A DNA stretch of 64,000 nt from assembly GCA_041399155.1 (NCBI GenBank), contig JAWKTI010000001.1, positions 1,860,001-1,924,000 of the forward strand, written 5' to 3'. Shown here piece after piece: positions 54,256 to 62,841 of the stretch. Numbering within the stretch: position 1 is the stretch's first letter; every line of letters starts with the position of its first letter. The notes under the pieces were generated by a model. It ran no database searches. It was not told the DNA's origin and saw only the letters and a program-made list of their open reading frames with translations. Source of the stretch: Zavarzinella sp. Lineage in GTDB: Bacteria > Planctomycetota > Planctomycetia > Gemmatales > Gemmataceae. Made by a program: the position numbers and the translations under genes.

Positions 54256-54945
54256 TTATTTTGATTTTTCTGCCACCAAAACCGTCCAAAGCATACATTT
54301 CCATACGCAATCAATCGTGCTGAATCCCGCCTGTTCTAACCAGTTGATTTGATCTCTCAGTCGATCGTGGTGATCGTGTTCCTTTTGGTGGGACATCCAG
54401 GAATCCCACTCGGCTCTACAGGAACCTGCGTGCATGCTCGCCTGATACCATTGATTCATTTGTAGCTGGTAGAGACGATCATTGTCACCACGGAACTGAT
54501 CCGCAAAAATGAACACCCCACCTGGTGCCAGCCAACGTATTATTTTTGCGAAAAGTTGCTTCTTCTGCTCGGAATTCAGATGGTGGATTGCAATTGCTGA
54601 AGTAACCACCTGAAATGAATGATCTGGAAAATCCAAATCATTCATATCGCAACATAAAAACTCGCATTTCCTCATTTCTGGCAATGAATGCTGGGCAACA
54701 GTCAAAGAATCTTGTGACAGATCCACCAAGGTCATCTTGGATTCGGGATACTTAGCTGCCAGCAATTTGCTTAAGTTACCTGTACCGCAGCCCAATTCCG
54801 CCACCGTAGATGCGTGGAAATCAGGCAGAAAATCAACCACCGTGCGTAACATTTCCGGATATTTTGGAAAGCATCGCAATATTGCGATATTATAATCTGT
54901 AGCAAGTTGGTCAAAAAACTGGCCCACAGAATCCGAAAGAGCCAC
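54256..54945 (-). CDS. Class I SAM-dependent methyltransferase
   Basis: 229 residues. Rossmann methyltransferase: TVAELGCGTGNLSKLLAAKYPESKMTLVDLS (motif I and the acidic end of strand 2), CDMNDLDFPDHSFQVVTSAIAIHHL (motif II region) and IIRWLAPGGVFIFADQF. It resembles the UbiE/CmoA-like general methyltransferases; substrate unknown. Contains the second copy of the 14-bp palindrome in its N-terminal codons. Between apt and the cysteine desulfurase on the same strand with short gaps. Confidence 0.87.
   Translation of the reverse strand: MALSDSVGQFFDQLATDYNIAILRCFPKYPEMLRTVVDFLPDFHASTVAELGCGTGNLSKLLAAKYPESKMTLVDLSQDSLTVAQHSLPEMRKCEFLCCDMNDLDFPDHSFQVVTSAIAIHHLNSEQKKQLFAKIIRWLAPGGVFIFADQFRGDNDRLYQLQMNQWYQASMHAGSCRAEWDSWMSHQKEHDHHDRLRDQINWLEQAGFSTIDCVWKCMLWTVLVAEKSK
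54874..54887. repeat. 14-bp palindrome, copy 2
   Basis: TCGCAATATTGCGA, identical to 38433-38446, and here extended to a perfect 16-mer (54873-54888). It falls within codons for NIAILRC of the methyltransferase gene. Confidence 0.3.
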
Positions 54946-54972
54946 GGTACTCTCCCTAATTATGAAGAAAAA

Positions 54973-55488
54973 CTAATCAACAACCAGCACAGAGTGAGAC
55001 GGAATGCCATCCAGGAGTTGCTTGCCTTTCAAAAAAGCCAGCTCCATCAGGAAGCCGCAAGCTAGTATTTCCCCACCTGCATTGCGAATCAGTTCGATTG
55101 CTGCTCGCATTGTCCCACCAGTGGCCAGTACATCGTCAATCAGCAGCACTTTATCGCCCGGTTTCACCGCATCGACATGCATGTGCAGTTCCGCACTGCC
55201 GTATTCCAGATCGTATTTCAAACTGTGGGTGCTGTAAGGAAGCTTTCCTGGTTTACGCAATGGCACCAACGGCCGTTGCATTGCCAACGCCAGTGGGGCA
55301 GCAAACAAAAAGCCTCGAGCTTCCGCAGCCGCAATCACATCTGGCAAAGGATCAAGAAAAGGCGCGGCCAACTGCTGCACCGCGTGCTGAAAAGCCTGCG
55401 GATTGCTGAGCAGTGGGGTAATATCCTTGAACATGATCCCCGGCTTGGGAAAATCAGGCACATCGCGAATATAATCGAACAGATTCAT
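54973..55488 (-). CDS. apt: Adenine phosphoribosyltransferase
   Basis: 171 residues, full family length. Purine salvage enzyme converting adenine and PRPP to AMP. DYIRDVPDFPKPGIMFKDITPLL is the diagnostic N-terminal motif, AAEARGFLFAAPLAL the second region and KVLLIDDVLATGGTMRAAIELI the PRPP-binding loop. Divergent from the GNAT gene that starts about 17 bp away. Likely first gene of the apt-methyltransferase-desulfurase run. Confidence 0.95.
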   Translation of the reverse strand: MNLFDYIRDVPDFPKPGIMFKDITPLLSNPQAFQHAVQQLAAPFLDPLPDVIAAAEARGFLFAAPLALAMQRPLVPLRKPGKLPYSTHSLKYDLEYGSAELHMHVDAVKPGDKVLLIDDVLATGGTMRAAIELIRNAGGEILACGFLMELAFLKGKQLLDGIPSHSVLVVD

Positions 55489-55504
55489 GTAGTTGGTGGT
55501 CCAA

Positions 55505-55996
55505 ATGCATAACGATCAGAATCGTTCTAGGCAAAATGTTGTTGTTCGGCGTGCTGAATTCGACGATTGGCAAACAATCGCACAATTTAACCAGGCCCTT
55601 GCCGCTGAAACTGAAAGCAAATTCCTGCCAGACGAACTGATCGTTCCTGGAGTTCAGAAAGTATTTTCCGACCCCGCAAAGGGACAATACTTCGTTGCCT
55701 GCCATGACTCATTGGTGGTGGGCCAGATGATGATCACATTCGAGTGGAGCGACTGGCGGAATGGCTGGTTCTGGTGGATTCAAAGTGTCTACGTACGCCA
55801 GGAGTGGCGAAGACAGGGCATATTCAAACAAATATTTCAATATGTTGAGCAGTTAGCCCACGAGCAAGGCGATGTGGTGGGCTTACGGCTCTATGTTGAA
55901 AAGGAAAATCTCGTCGCACAGACAACTTATGGGGCGTTAAAAATGTTCGATTCGGGCTATTACATGTTTGAAAAGAAATTGCAGAGCAAAGAATAA
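55505..55996 (+). CDS. GNAT-family N-acetyltransferase
   Basis: 163 residues from ATG 55505 (MHNDQNRSRQ); a TTG at 55493 would add four. The GNAT core is clear: VVVRRAEFDDWQTIAQFNQAL, then the acetyl-CoA site WWIQSVYVRQEWRRQGIFKQIFQYVEQLA and GLRLYVEKENLVAQTTYGALKM (motif B). Substrate unknown; closest in feel to general small-molecule acetyltransferases. Convergent with the YTV gene, and the two stop codons sit inside one hairpin. Confidence 0.88.
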   Translation: MHNDQNRSRQNVVVRRAEFDDWQTIAQFNQALAAETESKFLPDELIVPGVQKVFSDPAKGQYFVACHDSLVVGQMMITFEWSDWRNGWFWWIQSVYVRQEWRRQGIFKQIFQYVEQLAHEQGDVVGLRLYVEKENLVAQTTYGALKMFDSGYYMFEKKLQSKE

Positions 55997-56019
55997 TGAA
56001 TGAATTCTCATTCATTATT
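55992..56019. terminator. Bidirectional hairpin overlapping two stop codons
   Basis: AATAATGAATGA and TCATTCATTATT form a perfect 12-bp stem around ATTC. The left arm contains the GNAT stop codon (55994-55996) and the right arm the YTV-protein stop (56015-56017), so both transcripts end in it. Confidence 0.6.
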
Positions 56020-57985
56020 TGCAGACAGGACCACAGGAAATCGGTTTGCAGCCCAGGCGGCAATGAAACAGTTTCTTGAAGAAACCGCCAAAAGGACCTT
56101 CGTGGCAGCAATCCCCGCAAACTGGTTTGCAGCAGGTGGTGGACTGGATGCTGCAAGCTGGCTTGGCTGCACAAGGATCTTCACATGGATCCGCACACAC
56201 AGGTGCAGGTGCTGCACATGCTTCGTAGGTGCAGACCCAACGTGGCTTACGCACACAGACATCGTAGCACTTGGTAACCGGTACTTTCTTGCAAACGGTA
56301 TGAGGAACCATTTCAGTAACACAATAAGGCACTTTCACGCAAACGGTGTAAGGGACTTGTTTGCAAACGGTGTAAGGAACTTTCTTGCAAACCAGTTCTT
56401 TTTTCATCACACAAACGGTTGTGTGAACCTGCTTCACCGTTTCACATTTCACTAAACGACAAGTAGTCACAGGTACCAGCTTTTCGATAGTGGTAGGCAC
56501 CACGCGGGTAACAGTGTATGGCACGCGTTTCGTGTGCACTTCTGGCACCATCTTCTTCACGGTGTAAGGGACCTGACGCACGTGAGTTTCCTGTACCATT
56601 TTGGTGGTGGTGTAATTCACTTGACGGGTACAGAAGCCACCTTCAACAAACGAGCGACCATCGCCGCCATTTGCAGTACCTTCAATTGCCCCACCATTAC
56701 CACAGCAATACATGCCACCCTGGCCTTTGGTCAGATTAGCGCATGCACCGTTATCTGCATAGCAGCCACGGACAGTGCGGTATACCTGGTAAGGAACTCG
56801 CTTGTTCACTGTTTCTTTCACCATCCGGGTGGTGGTGTAAGGAACCTGTTTGGTGTGGGTTTCTCGAATCGTTCGAGAAACTGTCACTGGAACAGTCTTG
56901 GTGTAGGTGTAAGGTACCTTTTTGCAGACTGTTACAGGGACTTGTTCGCAAATTGTCCGACGAACGGTACGGGTGCAAGGTACTTGCTCACACACAGTGC
57001 GGTATGAACATACCTGACGGGTACGTACTTCCGAAGGCCCACGACAGAAGCGGATTTTTGAACCACACTGCTTCTGAGTGGAAAGACCGGTGCAGGGATC
57101 GTAACAGCACTTGTATTCCGGCACTTTCTGCAAGGTCAGTTTGCCAGGAACGCAGTAAGTTTCGCAGCGAACTTCTGGAATCTTGCGGGTAACGGTCTTC
57201 ATTTCGGTCACTTGTTGACAGACAGTACGAGTGCGGGTCTGCATCGTGGTGCAGGTCACATCACGATATCCTGTGCAGCAAATTGTCCGCATTTGTGTTT
57301 CGCACACTGGGCGGCAGGTGGTGTAGCACACGGTGCGATATTTGGTTTCGCATACCGGACGACACACAGTTTCGCAGCAATCGCGGTAGTGGGTTTCGCA
57401 AACAGTCTGGCACACCTGGAACTTTTCAGTCCGGCAGTGGGTTTCACAAACTGGCTTGCAAACGGTGTATGTGCACTGTTTGTAATGCGTTTCGCAAACT
57501 TGTTTGCAAACAGTGTACTGGCAATCGCGGTAGTGTGTTTCACATACCTTCCGATTCACCGTTTCGCACACTTTCTGCATGTGTGTTTCTTTTACTGGCT
57601 TGTAGGTAACGCACGGAACTTCCTTCATCACCGTCTGATAGCAGGGACGACAAACTTCTTCCTGCACAGTGCGGTAATGGGTTTCCGTGCAATTCCGATA
57701 AGCCGTTCTGTTTTCGGTGCGATAGCAGGTTTTCTGAACAGGCTGCATCACCGTTTCTTTCACAGTTTCGTAACAGGTGTGAAACCGTTTTTCCATTACT
57801 GTGTCATAAACCAGTTTATAACTGGCTTTGACGTGGGTATTACAATCGGAAAAATTGACCTGCGGATCGCCACAGTTCTTGTCACTCTTACAAGCCCCGA
57901 ACAGACCGCCTAACGCTGCATGAGTAGTATTGACACTACCCAAAGCAAGGGCGATCATCCCAATTACGCCCAAGCGAATCTTCAT
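56015..57985 (-). CDS. Cys-rich YTV-repeat protein (planctomycete wall type)
   Basis: 656 residues with signal peptide (MKIRLGVIGMIALALGSVNTTHA). Most of the rest is built from short degenerate repeats of about 12-18 residues. The N-terminal half has Cys-rich units such as CETHYRDCQYTVCKQV and CETHYKQCTYTVCKPV; the second half has VPYTV units (KRVPYTVTRVVP, KKVPYTVCKQVPYTVC). A Gly-rich break lies around residues 408-455 (GQGGMYCCGNGG). Cys is roughly one residue in eight to ten. YTV-type proteins occur in planctomycetes and were found in the insoluble cell-wall fraction of Rhodopirellula, where disulfide crosslinking is likely. Strong GC-skewed repeats could cause misassembly, but the frame is intact. 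Confidence 0.85.
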   Translation of the reverse strand: MKIRLGVIGMIALALGSVNTTHAALGGLFGACKSDKNCGDPQVNFSDCNTHVKASYKLVYDTVMEKRFHTCYETVKETVMQPVQKTCYRTENRTAYRNCTETHYRTVQEEVCRPCYQTVMKEVPCVTYKPVKETHMQKVCETVNRKVCETHYRDCQYTVCKQVCETHYKQCTYTVCKPVCETHCRTEKFQVCQTVCETHYRDCCETVCRPVCETKYRTVCYTTCRPVCETQMRTICCTGYRDVTCTTMQTRTRTVCQQVTEMKTVTRKIPEVRCETYCVPGKLTLQKVPEYKCCYDPCTGLSTQKQCGSKIRFCRGPSEVRTRQVCSYRTVCEQVPCTRTVRRTICEQVPVTVCKKVPYTYTKTVPVTVSRTIRETHTKQVPYTTTRMVKETVNKRVPYQVYRTVRGCYADNGACANLTKGQGGMYCCGNGGAIEGTANGGDGRSFVEGGFCTRQVNYTTTKMVQETHVRQVPYTVKKMVPEVHTKRVPYTVTRVVPTTIEKLVPVTTCRLVKCETVKQVHTTVCVMKKELVCKKVPYTVCKQVPYTVCVKVPYCVTEMVPHTVCKKVPVTKCYDVCVRKPRWVCTYEACAAPAPVCADPCEDPCAAKPACSIQSTTCCKPVCGDCCHEGPFGGFFKKLFHCRLGCKPISCGPVCK

Positions 57986-58373
57986 GAATGCCTCCTCACC
58001 GGTCTTCTTGTCCGGTTACAAAAACTCCTGTTGCCCCACATTTATCCAGTGGGGTAGCGCGGTACATCAGCCGAACTTGCCAAGGTAGGAATACCGCGCA
58101 ACACATGGAATCATCATCGACTGGGTAAATTGGGAATCCCAGACGCAATACGCAATTGTGGCAAGGATTTGCCGTCAGACGGCGTGTTATGTTTTCTGAA
58201 ACGGATGTGCGCTGTGATTTAAGGATGCAAGTTGTAACAGTTGTAACAGACATGCCAGTGGTACAATCATTTTCGTAAAGCTATTATGTTAATCAACTTA
58301 ATAGGCATTCGTTTTTTCCCATATTTTTGAAAGTGGCACTCTCCAAATTGTCAGCGGGATCTATTTTTTCTGA

Positions 58374-59333
58374 ATGAACACCCCACCTGAAGTGTCGATC
58401 ATCGTGGTCAATTACAAGACCGCGCGACTCGTTGCCGATCTGCTGCAAAGTATTGCTTTGCAAGTACTTAGCGAAGCGAACATCCACGTGATCGTCGTGG
58501 ACAACGCCTCACCGGACAATTCCTGGGTGGAGTTACAGTCGATGCAGGCGTCCCACAAATACCCGTGGGTGCATTTAATCCAAGCTCCCCACAATCGTGG
58601 CTTTTCGGCGGGGAACAACGTGGGTATTCGATATGCTCAACAGAAGTTTCCGAACACTCACTTCTTCCACCTGTTGAACCCAGATACATTAGTCCACGCA
58701 GGAGCCATTCGTGAACTTGTACAGGCATTTGAACAATACCCCACGGTGGGCATTGCTGGAAGTCGAATGGAAAACCCGGATGGCAGCTTTCAGACAGGTG
58801 GCTTTCGTTTCCCAGGTATCTTTTCTGAACTTGAGGAAGCAATCCGCTTTAAGTGGTGCACACGATTACTCGCTCGCTGGCAGATTATGCTGCCTGATTC
58901 CGCTGTAAGTACTTATTGTGATTGGGTTTGCGGTGCTTCCATGATGATCCGGCGGGAAGTCATTGAAGAAATCGGCCCGTTTGATGAAGATTTTTTCCTT
59001 TATTTCGAGGAAGTAGATTTCTGCCACCGTGCTGCCGATGTTGGCTGGAACTGTTGTTACGTTCCCTCAAGCAGAGTCACCCACCTGGAGGGTCAGGCAA
59101 CCGGAGTTACTGGGAAGCAGGCAACTGCAAAGCGTCGGCCGAAATACTGGTTTAATTCCCGTCACCGTTACATGAACCGGCACCTGCCAGGTGCAGCGTG
59201 TGCCTTTGCCAATCTTGCACGTCTAGTTGGGCTGACGAGTTGGGAAATCCGCAGACGAATCCAGAAAAAGCCATCTCACTTACCGGAACGGTTCTACCAG
59301 GATTTCATGATGGATATCGTTGAAAGAATTTAA
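58374..59333 (+). CDS. Glycosyltransferase family 2
   Basis: 319 residues. GT-A fold: VSIIVVNYKTARLVADLLQSI opens the nucleotide-sugar domain, VVDNASPDNSWVEL and GFSAGNNVGIRYA follow, HLLNPDTLVHAGAI contains the DxD-like NPDT, and IGPFDEDFFLYFEEVDFCHRAADVGW is the conserved acceptor-side motif of rhamnosyltransferase-like members. No membrane helix is obvious beyond a weakly hydrophobic C-terminal segment. Probably builds a surface polysaccharide or glycoprotein glycan. No other polysaccharide genes are adjacent. Confidence 0.92.
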   Translation: MNTPPEVSIIVVNYKTARLVADLLQSIALQVLSEANIHVIVVDNASPDNSWVELQSMQASHKYPWVHLIQAPHNRGFSAGNNVGIRYAQQKFPNTHFFHLLNPDTLVHAGAIRELVQAFEQYPTVGIAGSRMENPDGSFQTGGFRFPGIFSELEEAIRFKWCTRLLARWQIMLPDSAVSTYCDWVCGASMMIRREVIEEIGPFDEDFFLYFEEVDFCHRAADVGWNCCYVPSSRVTHLEGQATGVTGKQATAKRRPKYWFNSRHRYMNRHLPGAACAFANLARLVGLTSWEIRRRIQKKPSHLPERFYQDFMMDIVERI

Positions 59334-59365
59334 TTCTAAGTACTTACGAATGAACCATTTACAGT

Positions 59366-61021
59366 TTATTGCCGCAGGTCGAATGCTGCCATCTGCTCTT
59401 CATTCCGAACATACAGAATCCCGTCAACAATAATCGGTACAGTCCAGGTTTTTGGCCCACGTGTCAGTGCGTCGATGCGACCGATTTCTCGGAATTCAGT
59501 TTCTGTCGCATCGACCAGAACAAGTTCCCCATATTCCGTCAGAATAATCAGCACTCCATCACTGGCAGCAATTTGGCCATGGCCATACGCCTGACCTTTC
59601 TTTGCTCTGCGGTCGTCTCGCCATTTTTGTTTCCCTGTGGCCAAATCCATGCACTGCATCACACCATCATCAAGTCCGTAAAGGTAATCACCGTTTTTGT
59701 TCGTTAGCCGTACGGCGGGGGACATTTTCAAACGCATCACCTTGTTCGATGTGCGGTATTTTTCCTTCACCTGCCACTGATTTTCCGATTTGGTAACATT
59801 GATGCATACGCCTGCAGCACCATACCCAGCACCGATGAATATCGTGTGATCATCGATCACCACCGGTTGGGCAACATTAATCCCCATATAAGTGGGGAAA
59901 TGAAAACGCCACAGTTCTTTACCATCAGATAATTGGTGGCCAGCAAGACCATCAGCATCAAAAATGAGAATCTGCTCATCTTCGCCAATTTTCGCAACTT
60001 GTGGGGAACAATACCCAGCCTGATAACTTCCTGCCTGCCACTGTAACTTACCTGTATTGCGATCATAAGAACGCACCGCACTGCCCTTGCTGGCTTCAGT
60101 CTGGGAACCAGGATTAACAATCACCTGATCTCCAATCACTAGCGGAGAACCACTCATCCCCCAGGTAATATTTTCATTGTTTTCTAATGTTTCAACAGCC
60201 CACTTCTGCTTGCCATTTTCGCCATCAATACAAACCAGTTTTCCGGTGGCACCCAGTGCGAATACGTCGCCATTGGCAATTGTGGGCGTGGAACGCGGTC
60301 CATCCCCACCCAACCGTTCGGAAAACAGAGCATTCCAGCCAGAAGTCCAGATTTCTTTGCCGTTTACAGCCTCGTAACAGACGACCATTTCCTGATCTTC
60401 GCCATTTTCATTTTTTCGCTGTTCCAGCGTGATCAGGCAGCCGTTTGCAGTAACAAACGATGCATATCCCCCGCCGACGGGTTGCCGCCAAAGCATTTTC
60501 GGTGGCTGCTTATCCCAATTATGAGAAAGCGGTGGGCCATCGTAGACACCACCACGGTCGGGGCCACGATACTGAATCACATCTGTCGTGTTGGGGGTTA
60601 ATTTTGCAACAATAGTCGACTTGCCCTGCTCTTCCCGATGCTTTTTCAAGCGTTGTTCGTGACTCCCACCAAAGAAAGTGTTCAGCACCCAGTCGCGGTA
60701 ACGAATGATTGGGAAAAACTCCCCATCCATCGACACGTAAACGAGGAAAATGTTTGGGACACTAAAAATTACTACTAGAAAGGCTGCTCTCCAGACAATT
60801 TTTGGCTTTTTCTGCACCAGTACAAACCACACCAGCGAACTGATCAAGGTGATAAAAAATACCAGCTTCATCATATTTTTGTTGGATGAATTGCTTGCCA
60901 TGATGCCGGTTTGCCACAGCAGCAATAACGCCAACGAACAAACCACCATCAGAATCAATGGAACGATTCCATGAATTTTTCCAATACGGGACTTCCTTCG
61001 ACACCGATGATCGATTAACAT
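59366..61021 (-). CDS. PQQ-like beta-propeller protein with N-terminal membrane helices
   Basis: 551 residues from ATG 61021 (MLIDHRCRRKSR); a longer reading from 61054 has no support. Three membrane helices lie within the first 115 residues (IVPLILMVVCSLALLLLW, LVFFITLISSLVWFVLV, AAFLVVIFSVPNIFLVYV), and then a propeller of PQQ-type blades faces outside: QYRGPDRGGVYDGPPL, NGKEIWTSGWNAL, ENGKQKWAVET, NTGKLQWQAGS and ATGKQKWRDDR. It resembles the secreted propeller at 38571 but is membrane-anchored. Divergent from the sigma-factor gene at 61095. Confidence 0.9.
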   Translation of the reverse strand: MLIDHRCRRKSRIGKIHGIVPLILMVVCSLALLLLWQTGIMASNSSNKNMMKLVFFITLISSLVWFVLVQKKPKIVWRAAFLVVIFSVPNIFLVYVSMDGEFFPIIRYRDWVLNTFFGGSHEQRLKKHREEQGKSTIVAKLTPNTTDVIQYRGPDRGGVYDGPPLSHNWDKQPPKMLWRQPVGGGYASFVTANGCLITLEQRKNENGEDQEMVVCYEAVNGKEIWTSGWNALFSERLGGDGPRSTPTIANGDVFALGATGKLVCIDGENGKQKWAVETLENNENITWGMSGSPLVIGDQVIVNPGSQTEASKGSAVRSYDRNTGKLQWQAGSYQAGYCSPQVAKIGEDEQILIFDADGLAGHQLSDGKELWRFHFPTYMGINVAQPVVIDDHTIFIGAGYGAAGVCINVTKSENQWQVKEKYRTSNKVMRLKMSPAVRLTNKNGDYLYGLDDGVMQCMDLATGKQKWRDDRRAKKGQAYGHGQIAASDGVLIILTEYGELVLVDATETEFREIGRIDALTRGPKTWTVPIIVDGILYVRNEEQMAAFDLRQ

Positions 61022-61094
61022 CTTGATACCCACCCATGAGCCACAAAAACTCATTATAGGCTAATCAGGACAGTGAAAACCTGTTGTAACGATC

Positions 61095-61631
61095 ATGACG
61101 ATGTCTCCTGAAACCCAAATCGCCCGATTGATGATGCAGCACCGTACAACGCTGTATGGGTATATTTTTGCCTGCTTGCGGGATCACAGCGATTCAGAAG
61201 ATGTACTGCAACTGGTGACAATTGCGGCAATGGAATCCTGCCACCAACTGCGGGATGAAAAAGGTTTTCTGCCATGGGCAAGAGAAATTGCCCGTCGCCG
61301 AGTTTTAGCCCACCGTCGTTCGAAAGCAAAAGAAAAACCGATCGATCCGGAGTTGGTGCAGGCATTAACCGATGCGGCAGATCGCGTGGATAAAAAACTG
61401 CCCGCGACACCACAGCAATTGGCATTACTTGAATGCCTGGATCACCTCCCACCCAACAGTAAGCTGCTGATCATGGAGCGGTACGATTCCCAATCGGGAG
61501 ATGCCGAACACCTTGCAGCTAAGTTCGGGAACACCGTGCAGTCAATTTATGCACGGATTAAACGGATTAAAATTGCATTGCGAAAATGTGTTGAACGTCG
61601 CATCATGGAAGAAAGCACCCTGGATTTGTGA
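61095..61631 (+). CDS. ECF-type RNA polymerase sigma factor
   Basis: 178 residues. Region 2 (LMMQHRTTLYGYIFACLRDHSDSEDVLQLVTIAAM) and region 4 (LLECLDHLPPNSKLLIMERYDSQSGDAEHLAAKFGNTVQSIYARIKRIKIALRKC) are both present, and the family length is normal. It belongs to the planctomycete-type ECF factors that carry no adjacent anti-sigma domain. The isochorismatase-like gene starts four bases after its stop, an unusual partner; possible cotranscription. No target promoter can be read reliably. Confidence 0.9.
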   Translation: MTMSPETQIARLMMQHRTTLYGYIFACLRDHSDSEDVLQLVTIAAMESCHQLRDEKGFLPWAREIARRRVLAHRRSKAKEKPIDPELVQALTDAADRVDKKLPATPQQLALLECLDHLPPNSKLLIMERYDSQSGDAEHLAAKFGNTVQSIYARIKRIKIALRKCVERRIMEESTLDL

Positions 61632-61635
61632 GAAA

Positions 61636-62553
61636 ATGATGAGAAAAGCGTTGCGATTGATAATCTGTACCTTCTGTTTTGCCCCAATTTTTGCCAACAA
61701 TTCATACGGCGGTGAGGAAGAATTTCGTGTTCAAATACGAAAGCGGACTGCTGATGAGCAAAATGCCAAGATAATCGAAGAAGAAGTGTTGATCAATTCC
61801 CAACGCACCGCAGTAATCGTTTGCGATGTGTGGGATGCCCACCATTGCCTGAATGCGGTGAGGCGGGTCGAAGAAATGGTGCCCACCATGAATAAGTTCA
61901 TTGAACAAGCGAGAAAGCAGGGTGCATTGATCATCCATGCCCCTTCCGATTGCATGAAATCCTACGCAGGCACCCCGGGGCGAAAGCTGGCACAAAATGC
62001 CCCACCTGCAAAAAATCTGCCCAAAGATATCGGGAAATGGTGCTACCGCATCCCGATTGAAGAAAAAGCCAAATACCCCATCGATCAATCGGACGGTGGT
62101 GAAGACGATGACCCCAAAGAACATGCAGAATGGCATGAAAAATTAAAGGCGAAAGGACTCAACCCCAAAGCACCATGGAAGAAACAGCACGCAGGGATCA
62201 CCATTGATGCCAAAGATGCCATCAGTGATTCTGGTGTTGAGATCTGGAATCTGTTGGAAACGGAAAAACGGGGAGTTGTCATCATTCTGGGAGTTCACAC
62301 CAATATGTGCGTGCTGGGGCGCCCATTTGGGCTGCGACAAATGGCCAAGAATGGCAAACAGGTCTTCCTTGTACGAGATTTAACCGACACCATGTACAAC
62401 CCCAAAATGGCCCCATTCGTCAGCCATTTTGAAGGCACCCAGTTAATTATTGAGTACATTGAAAAGTACATTTGCTCCACCTTCACCTCAAATATGATCC
62501 TTAAAGAAGGAAAAGAATTTCGCTTCAAAGGTGATACCACACCCCGAAAGTAA
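61636..62553 (+). CDS. Isochorismatase-family cysteine hydrolase, secreted
   Basis: 305 residues from ATG 61636 (MMRKALRLIICTFCFAPIFA, a signal peptide); the reading could begin further upstream but would overlap the sigma-factor gene. Isochorismatase-like fold: TAVIVCDVWDAHHCLNAVRRV contains the catalytic Asp, and VVIILGVHTNMCVLGRPFGLRQM the nucleophilic Cys. The central insert (about 115-190) is longer than in small nicotinamidase-like members and is shared by a planctomycete subgroup. Substrate unknown. Immediately follows the ECF sigma factor. Confidence 0.88.
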   Translation: MMRKALRLIICTFCFAPIFANNSYGGEEEFRVQIRKRTADEQNAKIIEEEVLINSQRTAVIVCDVWDAHHCLNAVRRVEEMVPTMNKFIEQARKQGALIIHAPSDCMKSYAGTPGRKLAQNAPPAKNLPKDIGKWCYRIPIEEKAKYPIDQSDGGEDDDPKEHAEWHEKLKAKGLNPKAPWKKQHAGITIDAKDAISDSGVEIWNLLETEKRGVVIILGVHTNMCVLGRPFGLRQMAKNGKQVFLVRDLTDTMYNPKMAPFVSHFEGTQLIIEYIEKYICSTFTSNMILKEGKEFRFKGDTTPRK

Positions 62554-62693
62554 CCAGAGAAATCGATTCAAAAAACAAAAAAATATTTTTCACAAATCAT
62601 TGCAAATGAAGGATTTACGTCGATTTCAGAAAAATTATCGCAAAAAAATCAGTAAACAACCAACATTTTTGAATGGATTTAGTTATACTTGTT

Positions 62694-62713
62694 AAGTGAA
62701 TTAATTTTCACTT
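62694..62713. promoter_or_regulatory. Inverted repeat upstream of the secreted methyltransferase
   Basis: AAGTGAA and TTCACTT with a 6-base spacer, the same core and spacing as at 32391-32410 upstream of the DUF1549 gene. A TATACTT sequence lies just upstream. It is about 130 bases before the gene start. Confidence 0.45.
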
Positions 62714-62841
62714 TAATTCATCCACGGAAATCGTGGGGATGGCTTATTCTGGCCCACACAATCAGTTCAGTGGGTGGTATTCTGCCATCCAGAGCTACCG
62801 ATGATAAGATAACTTTTTGATATCTTCCAGGAGATGCAACG

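Noticed and set aside
57212..57913. 233-residue frame opposite the YTV gene
   Set aside because: Antisense shadow of a repetitive Cys/Thr/Val-rich gene; its regularity comes from the repeats.
56015..57985. CRISPR-like periodicity in the YTV region
   Set aside because: The periodicity is at codon level, degenerate and protein-coding, with no constant repeats or unique spacers.
57996..58253. 85-residue minus-strand frame upstream of the YTV gene
   Set aside because: No signal, no family, poor start context; more likely the leader and promoter region.
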